A stretch of DNA of 64,000 nucleotides from Planctomycetaceae bacterium. Lineage in GTDB: Bacteria > Planctomycetota > Planctomycetia > Planctomycetales > Planctomycetaceae. Below are positions 27,729 through 36,528 of this stretch, one piece after another (the stretch's first letter is position 1; each line of letters opens with the position of its first letter). The stretch is taken from positions 186,001 through 250,000 of the forward strand of contig JAWKUA010000003.1 of the NCBI GenBank assembly GCA_041398785.1. The letters run 5' to 3'. The notes beneath the pieces are model-generated. The model was not told where the DNA came from. It saw nothing but the letters and a program-made list of their open reading frames with translations, and ran no database searches. Both the position numbers and the translations under genes were made by a program.

Positions 27729-28403
27729 GCAGCCGATGGAACCGTTTCGAGCGGTCGGTTGCCGGCCGCTCGGACGGCTTGTGTGCGGCGTGAATTTCGG
27801 GTTTGCAGCCTATGTTGCACGAAATTGACAATGCCTCAGGCGATTCGAGATTTTGGGTCTCAGGGCGCTGTGGTTCTCCGCAATTTTCGGGTCCGGCTGG
27901 ACTCAGACGAATGCGAAGTACCACGGCGTCTTTTCGCTGCGCGCGAGGCCATCGACGGTAACTTTCACTGCCGCGGAATGCCGCTGAAGCGGACCCGGTG
28001 AACTGCGAGCGGTTCTCGTTTGCGTGCAGCCGGCGATGCGCGGGGGCGGAGTCCGGTGCTTCGAGAGCCGAGTATTGATCGATTGGACGGTTGCTGTCAT
28101 CGGGCGCGATCCGGGGATCGATGTCAGCGGGAGGGCGAGGCTCCTGCCGAGCCGCGTGTGCTTATCAGATGACGTCTGGCAGACCACAAGACCTGCGGCG
28201 CACGGACGTACGAAGTGGCGTCGTTCCTCTATCGGAATGGGTTGCAGGTTGTGTCAGGCAGATTGTTCCTCCGCGGGCCTGAATTCGACGCGAAACACTG
28301 GACGCGGACACCGGCGACACGGACGACCGTCGAACCAAAGACTGTAAGGCTTCAGTGACGGCCGATCGACGCTGCTGAACTACCCCACGAACAGGATCAG
28401 GCT
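27729..28403. other. intergenic stretch between hcp and vgrG
   Basis: No supportable gene on either strand. Just after hcp is a GC-rich stem (27748-27758 with 27762-27772) without a T-run. At 28127-28156 is a copy of a GGGAGGGCGAGGC repeat (listed separately). The stretch is long enough for an independent vgrG promoter, but none is obvious. Confidence 0.5.
28127..28156. repeat. GGGAGGGCGAGGC dispersed repeat, copy 1
   Basis: The core GGGAGGGCGAGGCTCCTGCC lies in the gap between hcp and vgrG. Related copies are at 31908-31938 and, with one base changed, at 62970-62995. This motif is a common interspersed repeat in planctomycete genomes as I know them. Confidence 0.5.
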
Positions 28404-30449
28404 ATGGAACAGTTTCTCCAGGACGATCGTCCGATTGGCGTCGAAACACCGCTGGGAAAAGACAAGTTGGTGCTGAATTCCTTTTCCGGCGAAGAACGCA
28501 TGTCGGGGCTGTTCCGCTTCGATCTGCAGCTGCTTTCCGACGACGGCGGAATAAAGCCGGTGGACATCGTCGGGAAAGATGTCGATTGCTACGTTCGTTA
28601 TCCGGACGGAACGCCCCGGTACTTCAACGGCATCGTCAACCGTTTCGCGTATGCGGGCCAGAGCGATCGGTCGCATCTGTACCGGGCTCAGGTTGTTCCG
28701 TGGGCGTGGCTTCTGACGAAAGGCGCAGATTGCCGGATCTGGCAGCAGATGTCAGCGAAGGACATCATCGATGCTCTGCTGAGCGAACTGGGATTTTCCG
28801 ACTTTGCATGGGACGTCAAGCGGACGCCAGTCACACGAGTCTACTGCGTTCAGTATCGAGAGACGCACTACGATTTCATCACGCGGCTGCTGTCCGAAGA
28901 AGGGATCTACTTTTACTTTCTGCACCAGCAGGGCAAACACGTGATGAAAATGTCCGACCATGTCGACGGCGTGTTCGACTGCCGCGACGCCGAAGTTCAG
29001 TTGCTGTCGAATCTGTCGCAACCGGAGATCACCGACAACCTGACGGGCTGGGAACACGAGTATGAATTCACGACGGGCAAGTGGGCTCTGGCCGACTACA
29101 ACTTCGAAACGCCGTCGACGTCACTGCTGGTCAATAAGAAGACCCTGGTTCCGCTGCCCGACAGCAGCCGGTTCGAAGTCTATGACTCACCGGGCGAGTA
29201 CGGTGTGAAGGGCGACGGAGATACGCTGTCCCGACTGCGCATGGAAGCGGAAGAGGCCGGCTATGACACAATATCCGGAGGAAGCGAGTGCCGTTCGTTC
29301 TCGCCCGGCGGCCGCTTTACGGTGACGAAGCATCACAATGCCGGCGAAGAAGGTGGCCAGTATGTGCTGACCGCCGTGCAGCACAGCGCTCACGTCGGCG
29401 GCAGCTATGTTTCCGGTGGAAGTCATTCGGACGAGATCTACCAGAATCAGTTCCGAAGTATTCCGGCCCCGACGATCTTTCGACCGCCGCACCGTCCGCG
29501 GCCCGGTGTGCATGGCGTGCAGTCGGCCGTAGTCGTCGGTCCGGCGGGGGAAGAGATCTATACCGACGAATTTGGTCGCATCAAGGTTCAGTTCCACTGG
29601 GACCGACTGGGGAAAAACGACGAAAACAGCAGTTGCTGGATCCGGGTGTCTCAGGTTCATGCAGGCCAGGGCTGGGGCATGATGGACCTGCCGCGGATCG
29701 GTGAGGAAGTGATTGTCTGCTTTGAGGAAGGCAACGCCGACCGGCCGCTGGTGATTGGTCGAGTCTACAACGGAGAGAACTCCCCGCCGTTTGCACTTCC
29801 GGCGGAAAAAACGCGGCGCGGAAACACGACGAAAAGCCACAAGGCGGGTGGTTACAACGAAATGTCCATGGATGATACCGCCGGCGCGGAACAGATCCGC
29901 ATCAACGCTCAGCACAACATGGACACCAAAGTCGGCAACAATCAGACGCTGGATGTCGCTGTCGACCGGACCGTCACCATCGGCAGCAATGAAGCGACGA
30001 CCATCGGCGCCGACCAGACGCTGGACGTCGGCAACAACCGCACGGCATCCGTCGGGACCGACGAGAATATCGAAATCGGCGCGAATCAGACGTACCGGAT
30101 CGGCAGCGATCAAAACGGTGAAATCGGCGGAACCCGCGGGACGACGATCTCGGGTGACGACAACCTGAACGCCACGAGTCAGAATGTCGCATTGTCCGGC
30201 GACCAGAATACCGACGTGTCCGGCAGCATCACGATCAAGGCGGGCACGACCATCACGATCGAAGCCGGCGTGTCGATTGAACTGATTGTCGGCGGCAGCA
30301 CAGTCCGGATCGATCAGGCGGGAGTCAGCATCAAGGGCGTGGTCGTCAAGGCCGAAGGAGACGCCACCGCGTCGATGAAGTCACCGGCGACGTCGATCAA
30401 CGGTGATGCAACTTTGACGCTGATGGGAGGCATGACCAAAATCAATTAG
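28404..30449 (+). CDS. vgrG: type VI secretion spike protein VgrG
   Basis: 681 residues. VgrG trimers form the spike on the Hcp tube and resemble phage T4 gp27-gp5. Residues 1-370 are the gp27-like part (LNSFSGEERMSGLFRFDLQL, later YDFITRLLSEEGIYFYF). The gp5 OB-fold is at about 385-465 (DEFGRIKVQFHWDRLG, GWGMMDLPRIGEEVIVCF, NADRPLVIGRVYNG). From about residue 510 an octapeptide repeat (VGNNQTLD, IGSNEATT, IGADQTLD and so on) forms the needle beta-helix, ending near 680 with no extra effector domain. The gene is followed 59 bases later by an FHA protein, suggesting one transcript. Confidence 0.93.
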   Translation: MEQFLQDDRPIGVETPLGKDKLVLNSFSGEERMSGLFRFDLQLLSDDGGIKPVDIVGKDVDCYVRYPDGTPRYFNGIVNRFAYAGQSDRSHLYRAQVVPWAWLLTKGADCRIWQQMSAKDIIDALLSELGFSDFAWDVKRTPVTRVYCVQYRETHYDFITRLLSEEGIYFYFLHQQGKHVMKMSDHVDGVFDCRDAEVQLLSNLSQPEITDNLTGWEHEYEFTTGKWALADYNFETPSTSLLVNKKTLVPLPDSSRFEVYDSPGEYGVKGDGDTLSRLRMEAEEAGYDTISGGSECRSFSPGGRFTVTKHHNAGEEGGQYVLTAVQHSAHVGGSYVSGGSHSDEIYQNQFRSIPAPTIFRPPHRPRPGVHGVQSAVVVGPAGEEIYTDEFGRIKVQFHWDRLGKNDENSSCWIRVSQVHAGQGWGMMDLPRIGEEVIVCFEEGNADRPLVIGRVYNGENSPPFALPAEKTRRGNTTKSHKAGGYNEMSMDDTAGAEQIRINAQHNMDTKVGNNQTLDVAVDRTVTIGSNEATTIGADQTLDVGNNRTASVGTDENIEIGANQTYRIGSDQNGEIGGTRGTTISGDDNLNATSQNVALSGDQNTDVSGSITIKAGTTITIEAGVSIELIVGGSTVRIDQAGVSIKGVVVKAEGDATASMKSPATSINGDATLTLMGGMTKIN

Positions 30450-30508
30450 CTCTGTAGAATGGCTGCCGCGTTTTTTGTGAGGAGCAGCTCCGGAAAGTAC
30501 ACCGAACG

Positions 30509-31747
30509 ATGCAAGTCTTCCTGCAGGTCCGCGAAGGATCTTCCAGCAGAGATGTCGCCGTTGTCGATCCCGATCGCCTGTTTACCGTCGGCCGAGGTGA
30601 ACAGAACGACCTGGTGTTCGCCGGCGATCCGCAGATGTCGTCGCGGCATCTGTCGATCCAGTTGCAGGGTGAAGTCTGCATCATCCATGATTTGAACAGT
30701 ACGAACGGAACGACGGTTAACGGCAGACGCATCAGTTCCGCGAAAGTCGCGCATGGTGATGTGCTGCGGTGCGGCACAACGGAACTGATTTTCGATTTCT
30801 CGGATGCTGACCGGGGACTTCCGCCGCGCCCACTGCCGCAGCGATCCGCCGTTGACCCCCGCAACATTGACACTGTGCTGGCCATGGAGGAACTCGATCT
30901 GACCGTGCCGTTTGAGCAGCGGTCTCGCGAGGGATTTCTTTCCGACGATCGGTCAACCGAGCGTCCGCCTGCCGCTGCGGCACGTCCTCCTCATCCGGTC
31001 CCGGCCGCTTCAGTATCGGTGCCGCCACCGGTCGCCGCGACTCCACCGCAGATGGCCCCGCCGCAGACGATTTCTCGCGCGCCGGAGCCCGCACCGCAGT
31101 CCGTGGCCGTTGCGGCGGCTCCCGTCGCCGATTCACCGGAGGAACCACGGCATCGGAAGTCGGACATCACTCAAACGCGCGGCTTCAGCGGGGAGACCGC
31201 CACCGAAATTGTCAGTCGGTTCAGGCTTCAGCAGGCATTGCCGCTGACTCCTGAAGACCGCGAAACGCCCGAACATTACCTGCAGCGGTTGCAGCCAGTG
31301 CAGGACGGAATCCCGGCGCTGAAGTTTCTGGCCTACGCGCTGCCGAAGCGCTGTGGAGTCTGGTGGCTGGTGAAATGCGTTCGTTCCATCGATGAACTCT
31401 ATGACGGCGAAGCGGAACTGCTGCAACTGACGGAAGCCTGGGTCAGTGATCCGACCGACATCAACCGCCGCAGCGCGATGGAAGCGACGGAAGGTGCCGA
31501 CATGAGTCGCCCGGCAAGCTGGCCGGGAATGGCGGCGTACCACTCCGACGGCAGCACGACGCCTCCCAGCGCTCCGGCCGTCCCCGCGAAGGATAATGTG
31601 ACGGGTCAGTCGATTTTTGCCGGTGTGACATTGGCAACGCTGCAGGGATCCGCTGCTGCCGTGGCGGCTCGCCGAATCCTGTTCACGGAACTGGGACTTC
31701 GCATCGCGATGGGCGAATTGCCGTGGAAAGACGGCACGCCTCACTGA
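30509..31747 (+). CDS. FHA-domain protein with DUF6931-like C-terminal region
   Basis: 412 residues. The FHA domain, which binds phosphothreonine, is at about residues 20-95 (TVGRGEQNDLVFAGDPQMSSRHLSI and DLNSTNGTTVNGRRI, with the conserved GR, SxxH and N-G residues). A proline-rich linker of about 110 residues follows. The C-terminal domain (KFLAYALPKRCGVWWLVKCVRSI) resembles a T6SS-associated domain I know as DUF6931; the accession should be checked. FHA proteins commonly gate type VI secretion through Ser/Thr kinases, and the position right after vgrG fits that role. Confidence 0.78.
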   Translation: MQVFLQVREGSSSRDVAVVDPDRLFTVGRGEQNDLVFAGDPQMSSRHLSIQLQGEVCIIHDLNSTNGTTVNGRRISSAKVAHGDVLRCGTTELIFDFSDADRGLPPRPLPQRSAVDPRNIDTVLAMEELDLTVPFEQRSREGFLSDDRSTERPPAAAARPPHPVPAASVSVPPPVAATPPQMAPPQTISRAPEPAPQSVAVAAAPVADSPEEPRHRKSDITQTRGFSGETATEIVSRFRLQQALPLTPEDRETPEHYLQRLQPVQDGIPALKFLAYALPKRCGVWWLVKCVRSIDELYDGEAELLQLTEAWVSDPTDINRRSAMEATEGADMSRPASWPGMAAYHSDGSTTPPSAPAVPAKDNVTGQSIFAGVTLATLQGSAAAVAARRILFTELGLRIAMGELPWKDGTPH

Positions 31748-31907
31748 GCACCCGGCCCGGCGAACATGCCTTTCGAAGCGGGCCGTCACCGCCCGTGACG
31801 TGACACGGCTGACAGCAATGCCCGCGAGTGTCTGACCAACCGTGAATTGCGGAATGCCGATGTGAACGATACTTCGGGAGTGCCAGGAAACGCCCGATCC
31901 GGCAACG

Positions 31908-31938
31908 GCTGGGAGGGCGAGGCTGCCGTCCCGAAACC
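31908..31938. repeat. GGGAGGGCGAGGC dispersed repeat, copy 2
   Basis: GGCTGGGAGGGCGAGGCTGCCGTCCC lies between the FHA gene and the convergent RDD-protein gene. It shares its core with the copy at 28127. Confidence 0.5.
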
Positions 31939-31943
31939 GTGCT

Positions 31944-33860
31944 TTACTGCCGATCGTCTTCGCCGCGCCAGACGACTTTGGTTTTGGTCATCAGGTCATG
32001 CATTGCCCGGTGATCTTTTCGGAAGTAGCAGATCACGAATCCAATGTAGAGCGTCAGGGCCGTGACAAGTGCGGAAAGGGCTCTGCCAAAGCCCTGTTTC
32101 AGCGTGATTGGCGTATCGTCGTCGTTGAGTACGAGCAGTCCCAGCGCTGATTTTCCGAGCGTCGCACGATTCTGACCCGACTCCCAGCTTGCAAAGTACA
32201 GACCCCACAGAACCAGCATGATGATGGCGTTGATGCCGAATCGAACGAACATTGCGACTTGTGCCGACATGCCGTACAGGAAACCCACCAGCCCACCGAT
32301 CAGAATTGCCGCGACGAACGCCACCAGAGCCAGTACGGTCAGCAGGATGCTGTCCACCAGATAAGCCAGAAAGCGCGGACCAAACCCGGCGGGTTCCAAT
32401 TCGACCTGCTCGTTCACCAGGGAAAGGTCCGGTCGGAAGTAAAGGCCGTAAAGCCCGTACACGCGCATCATGAAGATGGCCGGAAACGCGAGTATTCCGA
32501 ACAGCAGAAAGCACGCTGCAAACGACACGACAAACAGGAACGGGAACCGGTAGAACACAAAGCTTCCGGTGCTGAGAAAGTCTTCCGGGTTGTATCCGAA
32601 CATGCCGTTCAGCGCGGGATTTTCGATGCTTTGCGTATAGAACCGGGAAACCTGTCCCCACTGAGCCGCCGTGATTCCGCCGATCGCGCAGGGAATAATC
32701 AGCACCAGAAAGAACAGCAGCATTCCCACATACAGCGATGGCGCCAGAGTTTTCAGAGTATCCCGGGCCATCCAGTTCAGCAGCCACGCTCGAAACGTGT
32801 ATCGCTGCGTCATATGCACCAGCGCGGCCGGAAGAAACAAAAGAATTGGCAGAAGGAAGATCACAACCCACAGAATGGCTGTCGCCACCTGGCTGCCCGT
32901 CGCCAGCTGAACAACTACCGGGATCCACAGAAACGGGTACAGCAGCACCAGCGGCCAGACCACGGAACGGAACCCCAGCGCCATGCTTCCGAACAGGTCC
33001 GTTTGAAAACGCTTGATTTTCTTTTCGCCGGCCAGAGTGACTTCGACGATCTTGATCGCCAGCGTCCATGCCCAGCCGCCGAATCCGAGTATGAAGACGC
33101 TCAGCATCGACACCCAGAAATAGGTCGGCGGCGACAACCAGGCCCCAACGTGCGGAGGCGGAAGGATGAGAATTCCGCCGGGAACGTTGCCCTTTGTGTA
33201 TCTCTTTCCGTCGTAGGTGGCTTCATCGGTTGGTTCCTGAATCGTGATGATGACGGCGGTTCTCTGGATCTCGATATTGCCCTCCGCGGAATCCCGCAGC
33301 TCGATGGTTCGCGCCTGCAGATACCAGTTCAGCGTGAACGCACTGCAGATCGCCATCGTGGCGGTGAATCCCCAGATCACGCCGGTGCGAACGGCGTAAC
33401 CCCAGTGCTTCTGCAGGAACCTCCAGGAGTTCTTCCAGATCTTCCCGTAGAATTCTTCCGGCGGCGGTCCTTTTCTCGCGCGGCGAAGGCGTTCGCGTTC
33501 ACTAAGAATCCCGGTTTCGATGTTCACGCCGCACTTGGGACATTCGACGTCGTCGATTCCCACGGGCGTCGTACAGTTCGGGCAGACTCGCCGGCGCTTG
33601 TCGGCCGCCTCATCCAGATTCAGTCCGCCAAACAGATTTTCCGGATTCCCGGACGCGGCCGGTCGTCCGGATCGAGCGAGTTTCCTGCCGGTTCGCTGTG
33701 TCCCGGTTCGACCGCTTTTTGAACCGGCTCCCGCCGACGCGCCGCCGGACGGGACTTTCACCGGGGCACTGCATTCCCTGCATTTGACAACGCGACCGGC
33801 AGCCTTGTCGGAGACCGTCAGGACGGTACTGCATTCTTTGCAGCGAACCTTGATGGGCAT
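31944..33860 (-). CDS. RDD-family membrane protein with two zinc ribbons
   Basis: 638 residues from ATG 33860; the frame is open further upstream but MPIKVRCKEC is the natural start. Two four-cysteine ribbons lie at about residues 7-28 (CKEC/CREC) and 91-110 (CPNC/CPKC), followed by about nine to ten membrane helices from residue 150 onward. The last 150 residues are an RDD domain (FGPRFLAYLVDSILLTVLAL, then RATLGKSALGLLVL), a family of small membrane domains with suggested ion-transport roles. The combination is typical of planctomycete proteins of unknown function. Confidence 0.8.
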   Translation of the reverse strand: MPIKVRCKECSTVLTVSDKAAGRVVKCRECSAPVKVPSGGASAGAGSKSGRTGTQRTGRKLARSGRPAASGNPENLFGGLNLDEAADKRRRVCPNCTTPVGIDDVECPKCGVNIETGILSERERLRRARKGPPPEEFYGKIWKNSWRFLQKHWGYAVRTGVIWGFTATMAICSAFTLNWYLQARTIELRDSAEGNIEIQRTAVIITIQEPTDEATYDGKRYTKGNVPGGILILPPPHVGAWLSPPTYFWVSMLSVFILGFGGWAWTLAIKIVEVTLAGEKKIKRFQTDLFGSMALGFRSVVWPLVLLYPFLWIPVVVQLATGSQVATAILWVVIFLLPILLFLPAALVHMTQRYTFRAWLLNWMARDTLKTLAPSLYVGMLLFFLVLIIPCAIGGITAAQWGQVSRFYTQSIENPALNGMFGYNPEDFLSTGSFVFYRFPFLFVVSFAACFLLFGILAFPAIFMMRVYGLYGLYFRPDLSLVNEQVELEPAGFGPRFLAYLVDSILLTVLALVAFVAAILIGGLVGFLYGMSAQVAMFVRFGINAIIMLVLWGLYFASWESGQNRATLGKSALGLLVLNDDDTPITLKQGFGRALSALVTALTLYIGFVICYFRKDHRAMHDLMTKTKVVWRGEDDRQ

Positions 33861-34111
33861 GTGTGACTCTTCTGACGGGACGTAGCCGGGTGAAACGAAT
33901 CCGGGCGGAACGGCGGCAAGCCACAGGTGCGTTGCCCGGGAGAGAATTTCCCTTCGAACCAGCCTGGTTCGGGGCACCTAACATCGTTGGCCGATGCCGC
34001 GGAATCAAGCTGCGGCAGGAAAAAAATCTGATTCACCCGGCCAGCGGCGGCGGTTATGCAATGCCGCCGCTGGAATCGGAGAATTACGACAACATTCGGC
34101 CCGGTGCTGTT

Positions 34112-34807
34112 CTATTCGTCGCCGGGGTTGGCAACTTCGCGCAGGTATGCAGCCAGGTCGCGTTGCAGCAGCAGCAGGTTCTGCCATCGGTCCCACGGCA
34201 CGTCAACCATCGGCATTGAAGCGGACTCATCCGGGTCGATGGCTTCTACGGCGACTTCCCGAAGGCGTTCATGGATGAAGCTCAGCACGTCGCTCAGGCA
34301 CGCTCTGTCGGCCGCCGAAAGGACATTGGGAAGCGGCGGACGGCCTCCGGGAAACAGGGGCAACTGCAGATTTTCTGCATTCAGATCTGACGACAGACTG
34401 AATTCTGCCTGCGAATCGGCCGCTGCCGACAATCGAGGAACGTTGTCCGGATGCTGCAGCGGATTCAGCGCGGCAACCGTCAATCCCAGCCGAGCGGCCC
34501 GTGACGAGATTTCGTCGTCACTGCCAAACAACAGCGTGCAGCGCCCGATCTGCAGATGATCGCCGGCCTGCAGAACTCGCAACTGAACCGGATGACCGTT
34601 GACCCGGCTGCCGTTGGTACTGTTCAGGTCGGTCAGTATGACGCGGCCACGATCTTCCTGCAGCTTTGCATGAATTCGGCTGACGCGCTCGTCATTCAAC
34701 TGAATCGTATTATCTTCTTCGCGGCCGATGGTGACGGGAAGCGTCAGTGCTTTGTAGATGCGCCCGCGTTCAAGACCTTCGAGTACGGAAAGGGTCACTT
34801 GTACCAT
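34112..34807 (-). CDS. FHA-domain protein
   Basis: 231 residues from ATG 34807; the open frame extends 21 codons further. The FHA domain fills residues 1-100 (PVTIGREEDNTIQLNDERVSRIHA and LTDLNSTNGSRVNGHPVQL). The rest is Leu/Asp rich without a recognisable domain. It is the second FHA protein within 4 kb, on the opposite strand from the VgrG-linked one. It follows the hydrolase-like gene by about 60 bases and may share its transcript. Confidence 0.82.
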   Translation of the reverse strand: MVQVTLSVLEGLERGRIYKALTLPVTIGREEDNTIQLNDERVSRIHAKLQEDRGRVILTDLNSTNGSRVNGHPVQLRVLQAGDHLQIGRCTLLFGSDDEISSRAARLGLTVAALNPLQHPDNVPRLSAAADSQAEFSLSSDLNAENLQLPLFPGGRPPLPNVLSAADRACLSDVLSFIHERLREVAVEAIDPDESASMPMVDVPWDRWQNLLLLQRDLAAYLREVANPGDE

Positions 34808-34866
34808 CAAATCTGAGCCCGAACATACGGTGTCGCAGGGCGGCGTGTGTGGCGGTCGTCCGCAGA

Positions 34867-35850
34867 TCAATTCAGGAGCTTGCTAACACGTGTCCGCCAG
34901 GGATCCTGCAGTTCCTTCAGGTTGTGATTGAAGAAGTCGGCGATGTTCTTTTCCATCAGGTTTTCGCCGCTGGTGCTTCGTAATTTCAAAAAACCTTCCG
35001 CGGACGCCGGTCCCGGAGCCAGCCGGCGCACCTCTTCGAAGCCTTCCTCCCGAGGCTCCACCGGCCGGAACAGCGATTCGGCCGATTTCTTCTCCTGCCT
35101 GCTTTCCTGAGAATAATACACATGCACGGCGATGGGAGGCACGATCGAGGAGACAGCCTGCATTGTTCCAAGCGCGTTCAGCCCGCGGACGCTGGACTTT
35201 GGGCTCAGCATCAGCAGTGCCCGCACATCCTGGCCTCGCGGCGTGCTGGCAGCAGGCGTGGGAGCGTCGTTCCAGGGTGCCTTCGCCCAATCGTTAACGG
35301 CAAAGGTGGCGGCCACCAGAGCGCTGGAGCCGGCGGCGCCGATCCCCAGTTTGCGGATATTCAGCTTCTTCAGTTCGTGCTCCTCGATCAGGAAGTTCTT
35401 GACGGCTTCCAGGTCTCCGAGCACCATCGCCTGGTAATCTTCGGCGGCGAGACGATTCAGCCGGGCTGCGGGGACGGCGTCACCTTCGGGAACACTGTCG
35501 CCGTGCTTTCGCAGGTCCACAGACACGACGGCGAAACCAATTCTCTGCAGGGCTTCGGCGGTCTCATCCCAGACTCGGCGAGTCATGCTTCCGGCTTCAC
35601 GACCTTCCGCACCGGGCAACAGGATCACCACGGGAGCCGGTTCGGTGGTCTTTTTCGCTTCGTAGTATGTGACGTGAATCGGCCATCCGTCCGGGGCGTA
35701 AAGGATGCGGTCGTCGCCAGCGCCCTTTCGAGCCGCGGCGGCCTGCTGGGCATACGCAAACGACGGCAAAATCGACACGGTCAGCAGTATCGCGCCGAGG
35801 ACGACGATTCGATGAGAGATCTCGTGCTTCGAGTTGGTGAAAGGCATCAT
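34867..35850 (-). CDS. exported alpha/beta-hydrolase-like protein lacking a clear nucleophile
   Basis: 327 residues from ATG 35850, chosen because GGAG lies six bases upstream; two Met codons are adjacent. A signal peptide covers residues 1-34 (IVVLGAILLTVSILPSFAYA-Q). The alpha/beta-hydrolase opening is present (PAPVVILLPGAEGREAGSM, FAVVSVDLRKHGDS), but where GxSxG is expected the sequence reads GIGAAGSSAL, without a serine in the elbow position. It may be a non-catalytic relative or use another residue. Substrate unknown. Confidence 0.7.
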   Translation of the reverse strand: MMPFTNSKHEISHRIVVLGAILLTVSILPSFAYAQQAAAARKGAGDDRILYAPDGWPIHVTYYEAKKTTEPAPVVILLPGAEGREAGSMTRRVWDETAEALQRIGFAVVSVDLRKHGDSVPEGDAVPAARLNRLAAEDYQAMVLGDLEAVKNFLIEEHELKKLNIRKLGIGAAGSSALVAATFAVNDWAKAPWNDAPTPAASTPRGQDVRALLMLSPKSSVRGLNALGTMQAVSSIVPPIAVHVYYSQESRQEKKSAESLFRPVEPREEGFEEVRRLAPGPASAEGFLKLRSTSGENLMEKNIADFFNHNLKELQDPWRTRVSKLLN

Positions 35851-36528
35851 CGCAGCTCCACTCAGTCGGCGTTCCTGTGGGCATTGAAATTCCTGGGGCG
35901 TTCTACTCCCGCCGGCCAGCGACGTCGGCAACCTGGCGGTATCGGACACCCGCGACGGTCAAAAACGGGCGAATACCCGACAAACAGTCTACGGTCGGTT
36001 GAAAGCCCGGTCAATTTACGGCATTCCTTTGCAGCCTGGTCGCGGATGCATCTCGGACGAAGGGAATCGGGCTAACGCCTGAACGGGATCATCCGCGGAA
36101 ATTCAACGATACGAGACAGTTTCCGCCAGGAAAATGGTAAAGTTCCTGAACGCAATCCACTATTCTGAAGAACGCGGCGCACGGGATTCACGGATTGCCT
36201 GAAACGCCGTGTGGCTCTAATCGACTCGATTCACGTAACCGGAGTCTTCAAGTTACGATGCGTGCGTCTGACGGCTGGTGTCCCGAAGTCCCGCGCAATG
36301 CGTGTTGACCGGAGCAGATTGTGGTGCGAGCTTCCGGCGGGATCGGCTTCTGAAGCAAGGGCCGGTCCTGGCTAAAGAAGCCATCGTGCCGATTGCAGGG
36401 ACGGTTCAGATGCATCCGGGAACACAATTCAGGACTGCCCGAGTGTTGTTCGGTATATGATCTGCCTGTCCGGGCCAGCCTCGGCGGGCTTTGTTCGTCA
36501 AATCCTTCGTTCGGACCAGTTTGTATCC
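35851..36528. other. intergenic stretch
   Basis: About 680 bases between divergent genes, with no supportable gene. It should carry promoters in both directions; none is clear by eye. A minus-strand frame at 36248-36556 is open but has no coding features. Confidence 0.45.

Noticed and set aside
27748..27772. GC stem just after hcp as a terminator
   Set aside because: Good stem but no T-run follows.
32259..33722. 487-codon open frame antisense to the RDD/zinc-ribbon gene
   Set aside because: His/Arg/Gln-rich translation typical of an antisense shadow; the opposite strand encodes clear membrane and zinc-ribbon features.
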